From Candidatus Segetimicrobium genomatis (GTDB lineage: Bacteria > Sysuimicrobiota > Sysuimicrobiia > Sysuimicrobiales > Segetimicrobiaceae), in NCBI GenBank assembly GCA_005882275.1, contig VBAK01000136.1, forward strand, positions 1-36,103: a stretch of DNA of 36,103 nucleotides, given 5' to 3'. The position numbers and the translations under genes were made by a program. This document shows, piece by piece, positions 1 to 6,788 of the stretch. Positions within the stretch are counted from its first letter, which is position 1. The number at the start of each line of letters is the position of its first letter. Below the pieces are notes generated by a model that searched no databases, was not told the DNA's origin, and was given only the letters and a program-made list of their open reading frames with translations.

Positions 1-1
1 T

Positions 2-400
2 GACGTCCCGCTCTCGCATCCGGCCTTTGCCGCCACGCAGCTGCTGGCGGTCGAAGGGATCTGGGAGGGCGAGCCCGGGACGCTGCGCTTTGCTCCCGAC
101 CAGACATTGACGTGTGGTGAAGGCACGCGCCTCGTGGCCGCGGCCGCGCGCGCTATCCGGCGGTGGCAGAACGCCGAGCGCGCTCGGAGCACCCGCCCCG
201 ACGCGGCTGCGCTTCACCCGGGGCCGGGAGACGCCGCGCCGCTGCGGTGGGCGGCGGCCGCGACGCTGATCGCCGAAGCCATCCCGAGGGCCACAGTCCC
301 GCCACACCCGGGGGACAGCCACACGGTGACGCGCGCCGATCTCGCGCTCTGGCTCGGGCGGCTCCTCCGCGAGGCGATCGAGTCGGGAGCGGGCCTGTGA
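2..400 (+). CDS. C-terminal fragment of a protein with an SLH-like domain
   Basis: The reading frame is open from the first bases of the window to a TGA at 398-400, so the gene begins upstream and only its last 132 residues are visible. The first 50 residues follow the surface-layer-homology pattern: DVPLSHPAFAATQLLA, then GI with a loop, then LRFAPDQTLT and a helical stretch. A second, poorer copy ends in VTRADLALWLGRLL. SLH modules usually bind cell-wall polymers, and similar tails also occur on large oxidoreductases and hydrolases, so the main activity cannot be told. The sugar kinase gene follows 34 bp later on the same strand. An internal TTG at 107 is unlikely to be the start, because the domain pattern extends upstream of it. 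Confidence 0.6.
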   Translation, partial: DVPLSHPAFAATQLLAVEGIWEGEPGTLRFAPDQTLTCGEGTRLVAAAARAIRRWQNAERARSTRPDAAALHPGPGDAAPLRWAAAATLIAEAIPRATVPPHPGDSHTVTRADLALWLGRLLREAIESGAGL

Positions 401-434
401 CCTCGATCATGCTTCGCGCCGGCGGGGCCGTCCG

Positions 435-1379
435 GTGATCGTCGCGTGCGGCGAGGCGCTCGTCGACTTCACCGTGGAATCGAGGGAGCGCGGGCCGCTC
501 TACGTCCCTCACGTGGGCGGCGCCTCGCTGAATGTCGCGGTCGCGGTCGCGCGCCTGGGTGTGCCCGCGGCGTTTCTGGGTGGCCTCTCCCGCGACGCGT
601 TCGGCCGGTTCCTGCGGGCGCAGGCCCTCGCGAGCGGCGTCGATCCCCGCTACGTCTGCGAGCGCGCCGAACCGACCGCGCTCGCGTTCGTCCAGCCGGA
701 GGACGGTCGGGAACCGGTGTTCTCGTTCTACGGCCACGGGACGGCCGAGCGCGCGCTGCGTCCCGACGACCTTCCACCGGCGTTCCCGCGTGAGGTGGAG
801 GCGCTGCATTTCGCGGGATACTCCCTGCTCGTCGAACCCGTCGGCACGGCGCTGGAGACGCTCGGGCGGCGGGAGCAGGGCCGGCGGCTGATCTTCCTGG
901 ATCCGAATGTCCGCCCGGCGCTCACGCCCGATCTCGACGCGGGCCGGGCGCGGCTGGAAGCGTGGGTGCGGCGCGCGGACGTGGTGAAGGCGAGCCGCGC
1001 GGACCTGGGCGTGCTCTATCCGGGCGCCCCCGGGGAGGAAGTCGCCCGCTCCTGGCTCGCGCGGCCGGAGGCGCCGGGGCCGGTGCTCGCCGTCGTCACC
1101 CTTGGGGCGGACGGCGCGGTGGCGTTCCATGCCGCGGGGGAAGTGCGCGTGCCCTCAGTTCCGGTGACCGTCGTCGATACGGTCGGCGCCGGTGACGCCT
1201 TTTCGGCGGGCCTGCTGGCGTGGCTGCATGAAGCTCGGCGGCTGACGCGCGCCGCGGTCGCGCGGCTCGGAGGATCCGAGATCACCGCCGCGCTCGGGCG
1301 GGCGGCCCTGGTCGCAGCCCTGACCTGCACCCGCACGGGCGCCGACCCGCCGTGGCTCGCCGATCTCGCGAAGCGCTAA
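435..1379 (+). CDS. PfkB-family carbohydrate kinase (fructokinase-like)
   Basis: This 314-residue cytoplasmic protein is of normal length for ribokinase/PfkB sugar kinases, which transfer phosphate from ATP to a sugar hydroxyl. The N-terminal strand MIVACGEALVDF and the GGASLNVAVAVARLG segment (residues 28-43) are the substrate-side signature. The C-terminal signature DTVGAGDAFSAG lies at residues 248-259, with the catalytic base Asp254 in the anion hole GAGD. The start is GTG, with a weak GGCGGGG upstream. The substrate cannot be read from sequence; fructose or a related ketose or nucleoside is likely. It may be cotranscribed with the upstream SLH-like gene. A toxin-antitoxin unit with its own promoter follows. 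Confidence 0.88.
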   Translation: MIVACGEALVDFTVESRERGPLYVPHVGGASLNVAVAVARLGVPAAFLGGLSRDAFGRFLRAQALASGVDPRYVCERAEPTALAFVQPEDGREPVFSFYGHGTAERALRPDDLPPAFPREVEALHFAGYSLLVEPVGTALETLGRREQGRRLIFLDPNVRPALTPDLDAGRARLEAWVRRADVVKASRADLGVLYPGAPGEEVARSWLARPEAPGPVLAVVTLGADGAVAFHAAGEVRVPSVPVTVVDTVGAGDAFSAGLLAWLHEARRLTRAAVARLGGSEITAALGRAALVAALTCTRTGADPPWLADLAKR

Positions 1380-1398
1380 GAGCCCATTCGCCCGTGAA

Positions 1399-1418
1399 TA
1401 TAGCATTCGTGCTATAAT
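1399..1418 (+). promoter_or_regulatory. Palindromic operator overlapping an extended -10 promoter
   Basis: TATAGCATTCGTGCTATA at 1399-1416 is a perfect 7-bp inverted repeat around a TTCG centre. Its right arm is part of TGCTATAAT (1410-1418), an extended -10 element with a perfect TATAAT. Transcription should begin near 1425, only about 8 bases before the ATG at 1433, giving a nearly leaderless mRNA. The downstream protein carries an HTH domain, so autorepression through this palindrome is the simplest reading (inference). Confidence 0.75.
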
Positions 1419-1432
1419 CCCGAGAGAGCGCG

Positions 1433-1996
1433 ATGAAGCGTCATCGAGGCCGAACGGCCGCTCGTGTAACTTCCTTACCAACCCTGCGGGAGCCCTTTCG
1501 CCGTGCGATTGCCGTGGCTCGACGGGCCGCCGGCCTTACGCAGGCCGCGCTCGCCGCCAAGCTTGAAACCACCCAGTCGGCTATTGCTCGGTTGGAGCGC
1601 GGCGAGATCGCCCCCAGCATCACGACGCTTGCCAGGCTCGCAGACGCGCTGGGGATCCAATTTGACGTGCTCCCCCGGTCCGGGGTCGCCGTTCGCGCGG
1701 CGCCGGCAGCGATGACGCTGGCCGCTCTCCGCGATCGACGGAACCAGCTCCTCGCCATTGCGGCGAGTCACGGAGCACAACGCGTTCGCGTATTTGGATC
1801 CGTGGCCCGAGGAGACGCGCGGCCGGATAGCGATGTCGACTTCCTCGTCGAGTTGGAACCAGGACGGACCGTCCTTGACCTCAGCGGGCTTATCCTCGAT
1901 CTCGAAGAAGCGCTGGGGCGGAAAGTCCACGTGGTCGAGGTACGTCACCCATCGCGGGCTGCCCGGCGAATCCGGCATGAGGCCGTCCCCTTGTGA
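1433..1996 (+). CDS. mntA: HTH-MNT nucleotidyltransferase fusion, MntA-type antitoxin
   Basis: This 187-residue protein has two parts. Residues 22-80 form a Cro/C1-type (XRE) helix-turn-helix (GLTQAALAAKLETTQSAIAR). Residues 95-187 form a minimal nucleotidyltransferase with the family motif GSx10DxD: Gly122-Ser123, then Asp134 and Asp136. MntA enzymes silence their HEPN partner by adding AMP to a tyrosine in it; here the gene for that partner starts at 1993, overlapping as GTGA, so the two are translationally coupled. The fused DNA-binding domain probably makes this protein both antidote and repressor of the palindrome just upstream (inference). Stand-alone MntA proteins are usually only about 100-140 residues, so the HTH is the extra element. 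Confidence 0.85.
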   Translation: MKRHRGRTAARVTSLPTLREPFRRAIAVARRAAGLTQAALAAKLETTQSAIARLERGEIAPSITTLARLADALGIQFDVLPRSGVAVRAAPAAMTLAALRDRRNQLLAIAASHGAQRVRVFGSVARGDARPDSDVDFLVELEPGRTVLDLSGLILDLEEALGRKVHVVEVRHPSRAARRIRHEAVPL

Positions 1997-2331
1997 GCCG
2001 CGACCCGCGCGAGCGGGCGCGCCTTCGCTACATTCACCAGAGCATCGCGCGCATCGAGCAGTACACTCTCGGGGGTCGTCACGCGTTTCTCAACCAGCCG
2101 ATCGTCCAGGATGCCGTCCTTCGCCGCCTCGAAACGATGGCGGATGCGATCAATAAGCTTTCCGACACCCTCAAGGCGCGGCATCCAACGGTCCCGTGGC
2201 GGCAGGTATACGGATTCCGAAACATCGCCGCCCACGCCTACGAGGAGATTGATCTGACGCGAGTGTGGGAGATCGTTGAGGACTATGTGCCGGTACTCAA
2301 GTCTGTTGTCGATCTGGAGCTCAGCAACTAA
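1993..2331 (+). CDS. hepT: HEPN-domain toxin, HepT/DUF86 family
   Basis: This 112-residue, mostly helical protein carries the RNase-type HEPN motif Rx4HxY as Arg76-NIAA-His81-Ala-Tyr83. In characterised HepT toxins this motif cuts tRNA or mRNA, and the tyrosine is AMPylated by MntA. Length and motif position match DUF86 proteins. The GTG start overlaps the stop of the MNT gene as GTGA, so the toxin is made only after the antitoxin is translated. The gene ends tail-to-tail with the cupin gene, overlapping it by 4 bp. All motif residues needed for activity are present, so the toxin looks intact. Confidence 0.87.
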   Translation: MSRDPRERARLRYIHQSIARIEQYTLGGRHAFLNQPIVQDAVLRRLETMADAINKLSDTLKARHPTVPWRQVYGFRNIAAHAYEEIDLTRVWEIVEDYVPVLKSVVDLELSN

Positions 2332-2675
2332 GCGAAGAGCTTGAGGTAGTCCTCCCGCAGCGGGTAGAAGACGTCGAGGACCAGGGCGCCCGCGCGGCCG
2401 GCCCGGCCGCTGTGGGAGATGCCGCCGGGAATCACGTAGGTGTCCCCCGGGCGGAGCGTCCGCCGCTCGTCGCCGATCTGCATCTCGAGTTCGCCCTCGA
2501 TGATCAATCCGAGCTGCTCGTGGTGATGGGAGTGGAGCGGCACTTCGCCCTGAGGGACGAACTGGACGTAGTTCAGCATCACGTGCTCCCCCGCCAGGGG
2601 CTTGATCGTGACCCCTTTCGCGATCTCCTTTCCCCGAAGCGCCTTGATCGACGTGATGGTCTGCTTGGCCGGCAT
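2328..2675 (-). CDS. Small cupin-domain protein
   Basis: This 115-residue single-domain cupin has a first metal-binding motif near residues 43-61 (His48, His50 and Glu53 in HSHHHEQ, then GLIIEGELEMQIG) and a second around PGDTYVIPGGISHS with His88. Such proteins fold as a small beta barrel binding Fe, Mn or Zn. Members range from dioxygenases and isomerases to ligand-binding proteins, and no substrate can be assigned. The ATG start is well placed behind GGGAGGA, and an extended -10 sits about 30 bp upstream. The gene points against its neighbours on both sides and appears monocistronic. Confidence 0.85.
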   Translation of the reverse strand: MPAKQTITSIKALRGKEIAKGVTIKPLAGEHVMLNYVQFVPQGEVPLHSHHHEQLGLIIEGELEMQIGDERRTLRPGDTYVIPGGISHSGRAGRAGALVLDVFYPLREDYLKLFA

Positions 2676-2702
2676 TGGGTCCTCCCTGGTCCGGTGGTTT
2701 CT

Positions 2703-2711
2703 ATCGTATCA
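2703..2711 (-). promoter_or_regulatory. Extended -10 promoter of the cupin gene
   Basis: Read on the minus strand this is TGATACGAT, an extended -10 of form TGnTAnnaT. It lies about 28 bases upstream of the cupin ATG, leaving room for a short leader with the GGGAGGA ribosome site. No clear -35 is visible, which is usual for extended -10 promoters. Confidence 0.5.
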
Positions 2712-2760
2712 TGCCCCCCGACTCATCCGGGTGGCTGGTGCGGGCGCTTATTGGGTACAA

Positions 2761-2788
2761 TTGCACTATGGTACGCACACGAGATACT
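2761..2788 (+). promoter_or_regulatory. Putative promoter of the TPR/Nudix/glycosylase cluster
   Basis: TTGCAC (2761-2766), a 16-bp spacer and GATACT (2783-2788) resemble a housekeeping sigma promoter. Transcription would start near 2795, just ahead of the GGAGGTG at 2804-2810. An alternative -10 is TACAAT at 2756-2761. No experimental support is possible here. Confidence 0.4.
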
Positions 2789-2816
2789 GGCTCGCGAGGT
2801 GTTGGAGGTGGATGCG

Positions 2817-2879
2817 TTGGTGCTGATCCTGCTGGTCCTGTTCATTCTCGCCGCAACGGGTCACCTGTTCGTCCACTAG
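2817..2879 (+). CDS. Possible 20-residue small membrane peptide
   Basis: A TTG at 2817 follows a strong ribosome site, GGAGGTG at 2804-2810, with 6-base spacing. It opens a short frame ending in TAG at 2877-2879. The peptide, MVLILLVLFILAATGHLFVH, is one hydrophobic helix and could sit in the membrane. It precedes the TPR lipid- or export-targeted protein and may share its promoter. It is equally possible that this is a leader peptide or chance coding. Nothing identifies a function. Confidence 0.3.
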   Translation: MVLILLVLFILAATGHLFVH

Positions 2880-2950
2880 AGCCCCAGACAGGCGGCGGGG
2901 ATCCCCGCCGCCTGAGCTCGCCCGCCCCCGGCATCCACGGCATCAGGGCG

Positions 2951-3772
2951 TTGGGGCGCTTTGCCCAACGGCTCGCGGTGAGCGCCTGGATCGTCCTCGC
3001 GCTCCAGGGGGCCGCGCTGCCGGCGGCCCAGGCTCAGAGCACCCCACCCCCACAGCCTGCGCCCGCGGCTCAGGCGGGCGCCCAGAACCGGCTGGCCGGC
3101 GTGGTCCTCGCCAGGGCCGTCGAAAGGAACAGCCTCTTCGGCGCCGGGGAGGTCACCCCGGTTGATCCCACTTCCAGCTTTTTCAACACGGACCTCCCAT
3201 ACGCGGTCGTCAAGGTCAAGCCGCTGGTGAACGGCACGGTGGTGACCTTCGCGGTCAGCGACCCCACAGGGCCGGCGTTTGCGATCGAGGTGAAGGCCCC
3301 CAGGCAAAAGAACGGCGTCTGGGACGTCTTCGATTTCACCCTCCCGCTCTACATTCTGGGCACCGACCTGGAGAGCCACACCGGGACCTGGACCCTCGAC
3401 GTCGCGTTCGACGGCCGGCACCAAGGCACCACCGCGTTCCAGGTGCAGGCCGGGTCCCCCATTGCCCTGGGCAGGATCAAGGACCGGCTCGATCTGGCCC
3501 CGCTCGACGCCGACCTCCACTGGCGGTACGGCGCGGCCCTGGCGCTTCTGCACCACGACGCGGAGGCGATCCAGGAGCTCAAGAACGCGATCAAGCTCGA
3601 CCGCAACTATGCGCTGTACTACATCAGCCTCGGCCGGATCTACGAGCGGCAGGGGCGCACCGACGACGCGGTGCGCGCCTTCAAGACCGCCCTCTCGCTC
3701 CACGGCTCCTACTACGATGCGGTATACTCGGGGTGGGCGAGAGCGCACCTGGCCCGGCTGCAGACGCCCTGA
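2951..3772 (+). CDS. Exported TPR-repeat protein of unknown function
   Basis: From the TTG at 2951 the protein is 273 residues. The first 27 residues have charged ends followed by the hydrophobic VSAWIVLALQGAALP and AAQAQ, a Sec signal peptide with likely cleavage after AQA. A Pro/Ala linker follows, then a beta-rich domain of about 130 residues (VKVKPLVNGTVVTFAVSDPTG and on) that I do not recognise. The end holds two TPR units (HWRYGAALALLHHDAEAIQEL; YALYYISLGRIYERQGRTDDA). The frame stays open up to 2675, but that stretch runs over the divergent promoter region and does not look coded. The start is uncertain; GTG at 2978 is the alternative. The Nudix gene overlaps its 3' end. Confidence 0.65.
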   Translation: MGRFAQRLAVSAWIVLALQGAALPAAQAQSTPPPQPAPAAQAGAQNRLAGVVLARAVERNSLFGAGEVTPVDPTSSFFNTDLPYAVVKVKPLVNGTVVTFAVSDPTGPAFAIEVKAPRQKNGVWDVFDFTLPLYILGTDLESHTGTWTLDVAFDGRHQGTTAFQVQAGSPIALGRIKDRLDLAPLDADLHWRYGAALALLHHDAEAIQELKNAIKLDRNYALYYISLGRIYERQGRTDDAVRAFKTALSLHGSYYDAVYSGWARAHLARLQTP

Positions 3773-4263
3773 GGGGGAACACCTCGCACCCGATCTACCT
3801 GAGGACACTCTGCTTCATCCGTGACGGCGACAGGGTGCTGCTGCTCCGGCGCCGCCACCCGCCCAATCAAGGTCTCTACAACCCGCCGGGCGGCAAGATC
3901 GAGCCCCACGAGGATCCGCTCGACGCCTGCCTGAGGGAGGTCCATGAAGAAACAGGACTCCGTCTGGCCGGGGCGGCGCTCCGGGCGGTCGTCACGGTGA
4001 TGACGAAGACGACAGGCGCCCAGTGGCTGCTGTTCGTCTTCGTGGCCGACCGCCCGTCCGGCTCCGCCGACCCGATCGCCACGGACGAAGGCAACTTGAT
4101 GTGGGTCCCGCTCGCCGAGATCCCCACCCTGCCCGTGGTCTCGGACATTCCCCTGATGCTCCCCTACCTCTTCACACAGCGGGAGGGCACTGTGATGGGA
4201 AAGATCCACTGCGACAACGACGAGGCGGACAGCATGCTGGACTACGAGTTTCGCACCCGATGA
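3733..4263 (+). CDS. Nudix hydrolase, MutT/8-oxo-dGTPase type
   Basis: This 176-residue protein has a perfect Nudix box: Gly54-x5-Glu60-x7-Arg68-Glu69-Val70-x-Glu72-Glu73-x-Gly75-Leu76, which binds the metal for hydrolysing nucleoside diphosphate linkages. The flanking YNPPGGKIEPHE is typical of MutT-like enzymes that clean oxidised nucleotides. The only usable start is GTG at 3733, which overlaps the preceding TPR gene by 40 bp; residues before about 18 may therefore be poorly conserved. The stop overlaps the next Nudix gene as ATGA. An OGG1-like glycosylase lies further down the same strand, which favours a role in oxidative DNA damage avoidance (inference). Confidence 0.85.
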   Translation: MGESAPGPAADALRGNTSHPIYLRTLCFIRDGDRVLLLRRRHPPNQGLYNPPGGKIEPHEDPLDACLREVHEETGLRLAGAALRAVVTVMTKTTGAQWLLFVFVADRPSGSADPIATDEGNLMWVPLAEIPTLPVVSDIPLMLPYLFTQREGTVMGKIHCDNDEADSMLDYEFRTR

Positions 4264-4859
4264 GCCCCCTGTCGGAAGAAGTGCTGGTGGTCCCCCGCGC
4301 CCATCTGTTCCCCTCCGGCGGCTTTCACGGCTTTTCCACCGAGGGCCTCCCGGGGTACCTGGCCGCGATCGCCGCCCACGCCTACTTCGCGCCGCGCGCC
4401 CGGGTCGAGGACGACCCCGGCCTCAAGCAGATCATCCCGTACGTCGTCCTCCGCCACCAGGAGCGGATCTTCCTCGTCCGACGCACGCGCGGGGGATCCG
4501 AGGAGCGGCTGCGGGAGAAACTCTCCGTGGGGTTGGGCGGCCACATCAACCCGGAGGACGTCGCGGACGCCGATCCCGTGGACGCGGGGATGCGCCGGGA
4601 ACTGACGGAAGAGGTGGACGTGCCGCCGGGATGGCGGGCCCGGCCGGTGGGCGTGATCAACGACGACGTCGAACCGGTCGGCCGCGTGCACTTCGGCCTC
4701 GTCTACATCGCGGATCTTCCCACGCCCGAGGTCCGGGTGCGGGAGCGGAGCAAGCTGGCGGGCGCCTTCGCCACACCCCAAGAGGTCCGGGCGGCGTACG
4801 AGCGGCTGGAGACCTGGTCGCAGTTTGTTGTGGACGCGATCGACCTCCAAGAAATCTAG
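4260..4859 (+). CDS. Second Nudix-fold protein, MutT-like phosphoesterase (COG4112-like)
   Basis: This protein has 199 residues. The ATG at 4260 overlaps the stop of the first Nudix gene (ATGA), so the two are translationally coupled. The N-terminus EEVLVVPRAHLF with GGFHGF resembles a group annotated as predicted MutT-family phosphoesterases. The Nudix box at 93-121 is altered: GGHINPED, a longer insert, then RRELTEEVDV. The REL-x-EE core is kept, but Asp replaces the usual glycine at the end. Its substrate is unknown and it is probably different from that of the neighbour. The end, VRAAYERLETWSQFVVDAI, is helical. Confidence 0.78.
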   Translation: MSPLSEEVLVVPRAHLFPSGGFHGFSTEGLPGYLAAIAAHAYFAPRARVEDDPGLKQIIPYVVLRHQERIFLVRRTRGGSEERLREKLSVGLGGHINPEDVADADPVDAGMRRELTEEVDVPPGWRARPVGVINDDVEPVGRVHFGLVYIADLPTPEVRVRERSKLAGAFATPQEVRAAYERLETWSQFVVDAIDLQEI

Positions 4860-4894
4860 AGTGGTCGAGGCCTAGCCGTCGAGGAGCCTCAGCG

Positions 4895-5830
4895 GTGCCG
4901 ACGTGGATACCGGAAGCGGACGGGCTGCACCTCGCCCGCACCCTGGAGTCCGGCCAGGCGTTCCGGTGGCGCTGGAACCCAGGCCGGGACGGGGCACGGG
5001 TGGCGGTGGGCGTCATCGGCCGCGAGGTCCTCCAAGTAGAACAAGACGCCCGGGGACTGTGTCTGCTCTCGCCGGACACTCAGGAAGCCCGAAGACTGCT
5101 CCTCGACTACCTCGGCTGCTCCCGCGAGCCGCGCGGGGTGGCCGGCATCGAGGCGGCGCTCGCCGAGGACGGCGTCCTGGCCCGGATCCTCCCGCATACC
5201 CGCGGCATCGCGATCCTGGCGCAAGACCCGTGGGAGGTGCTCATCTCGTTTATCATCTCGGCGAACAACAACATTCCCAAGATCACCCAGTCGATCGAGC
5301 GGCTGGCCCGCGCCTTCGGGGAGCCCCTCGGAGACGGCGCGCATGCCTTTCCCGCGCCGGCCCGGCTCGCCGCGGCCCGCCCGCAGACGCTCGCGGCCTG
5401 CCTCCTCGGCTACCGGGCGCCCTATGTGCGTGCGGCCGCGCGCATGGTCGCAGACGGAGGCCTCGACCTGGCCGCCCTGCGGCTCGTGCCGTTCGAGGCC
5501 GCGCGGGAACGCCTCCTCGAGGTGCCGGGCGTGGGAGAGAAAGTCGCCGACTGCATTCTGCTCTTCGGGCTCGGACGGACGGCCGCGTTCCCCGTGGACG
5601 TCTGGGTGACGCGCGCCGTGGAGCGCCTCTACTTCCGCGGCCGGCCCCGCACCCCAAAGCAGATCCAGGCATTCGCCCGGGCGCGGTTCGGTCCGCTCGC
5701 CGGGCACGCGCAGCAGCACCTGTTCGCCTACGCCCGCGCGTATCTGAGAGTCGCCCGCGCGTCCGAACTCGGTCGACAGGCTCCTAAGCACCGGCCACCG
5801 ACTCCGCGTGGACATCCACGCGGTACATGA
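4895..5830 (+). CDS. OGG1-type 8-oxoguanine DNA glycosylase/AP lyase
   Basis: The start is GTG at 4895 behind GAGGAG (8-base spacing), giving 311 residues. The N-terminal part has SGQAFRWRW (residues 19-27), matching the OGG_N domain of eukaryotic-type OGG1. The HhH-GPD core follows: LEVPGVGEKVADC with the Schiff-base lysine Lys216, and FPVDVW with catalytic Asp235. These are the residues used to remove 8-oxoguanine and nick the strand. No C-terminal iron-sulfur cysteine cluster is seen, which separates it from MutY and Nth. It follows the two Nudix genes by 35 bp. The last 20 or so residues are Pro/Arg-rich and overlap the convergent GNAT gene by 47 bp, so the tail may be unstructured. Confidence 0.85.
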   Translation: MPTWIPEADGLHLARTLESGQAFRWRWNPGRDGARVAVGVIGREVLQVEQDARGLCLLSPDTQEARRLLLDYLGCSREPRGVAGIEAALAEDGVLARILPHTRGIAILAQDPWEVLISFIISANNNIPKITQSIERLARAFGEPLGDGAHAFPAPARLAAARPQTLAACLLGYRAPYVRAAARMVADGGLDLAALRLVPFEAARERLLEVPGVGEKVADCILLFGLGRTAAFPVDVWVTRAVERLYFRGRPRTPKQIQAFARARFGPLAGHAQQHLFAYARAYLRVARASELGRQAPKHRPPTPRGHPRGT

Positions 5831-6788
5831 ACTGCCGCTTGATCGTGACAAACCCCTCGCGCTCGTAGATGTGGTGGGCGCCGGTGACGTTCTCGGAGTC
5901 CACCCCCGAGAGGCAGGCCTGCATGCCTCTGTCGCGCGAGGCCATGAGTCCGGCCCTCGTCAAGGCGACGCCGAGTCCGATCCCCCTCCACCGGGGGCGG
6001 ACGCCGATGTAGCGCATGAGCGCTTGCTTCTTGCCGGTGAGGGCGTTCTGTTCGTCATTGATGATGAAGTGACCGAACCCCGCGATGTCCGGCCCGTCCC
6101 ACGCCACGAGGCTGATCTCCGGTTTGAACCACGGCCGGCGCACATACGCCGTCCAGAGGGGAAGGGACATGCCCATGAACCCGCCCCAGTGGTCGGCGAA
6201 CGCCTCGTTGAACGCCCGCACCCACGCCTCCTCGTCCTGTCCGACCCGGTACGGCCGCACGGCGATGTTCGCCGGGAAGCGCGCCGGCGACAGGTTCTCA
6301 AGGGTGGGACGGAGGATGGTGAGAAGGACTCTCGCCTGCGACAGCCCGCCCGACTCAAAGAGCCGCTGCGTCGCAAGGTCGTCCGTCGCGCACCGGGCCT
6401 GAAAGATCCCGCTCCCGCGCCCCCGCTCCCGCACGATCTGTCCGGCGCGCTGCAGGGCAGCCCGCAGAAGCGCGGGCCCCACGCCGCCCGGAGGGGCCTC
6501 CGGATGCACCACTCCCCACGATTCCAGGATGGGAACGATCTCGTCGCCGCGCGCGGTCACGCGCACATCCCGCGCGCCCATCAGCCCGGCGCCGCCCTCG
6601 CCGGGCGCGACGAAGAGATCGTCGTCCGGATGGAACCCGGGGTAGTCGAGAAACTCCCGGAGGCCGGTCGCCGTCATCCCCCGCTCCGGCGCCGCGGCGG
6701 CGTCGATCAGGGCGGCAAGCGCCTGGAAATCGCCGGCGCGATACCCGCGGATCGCCGCCTTTTTCCAGGCCTCCGGCGCGGGGATCAC
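5784..6788 (-). CDS. Tandem GNAT-domain acetyltransferase
   Basis: This 334-residue protein contains two GNAT folds in tandem, a layout shared with mycothiol synthase-like proteins. The second domain holds the acetyl-CoA loop in IGVRPRWRGIGLGVAL, followed by ENVTGAHHIYEREGF, both typical. The first (residues 12-165) is degenerate, with HPEAPPGGVGPALLRAAL at the corresponding loop. The GTG start overlaps the stop of the upstream Asp-box gene (GTGA), making it the last gene of the sugar-uptake operon. It might N-acetylate an amino sugar from the imported glycan, but that is a guess from context. Its 3' end overlaps the glycosylase gene on the other strand. Confidence 0.8.
   Translation of the reverse strand: MIPAPEAWKKAAIRGYRAGDFQALAALIDAAAAPERGMTATGLREFLDYPGFHPDDDLFVAPGEGGAGLMGARDVRVTARGDEIVPILESWGVVHPEAPPGGVGPALLRAALQRAGQIVRERGRGSGIFQARCATDDLATQRLFESGGLSQARVLLTILRPTLENLSPARFPANIAVRPYRVGQDEEAWVRAFNEAFADHWGGFMGMSLPLWTAYVRRPWFKPEISLVAWDGPDIAGFGHFIINDEQNALTGKKQALMRYIGVRPRWRGIGLGVALTRAGLMASRDRGMQACLSGVDSENVTGAHHIYEREGFVTIKRQFMYRVDVHAESVAGA

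Noticed and set aside
2675..2950. Extension of the TPR gene to an ATG at 2675
   Set aside because: The stretch covers the cupin promoter region and puts the signal peptide about 90 residues inside the protein.
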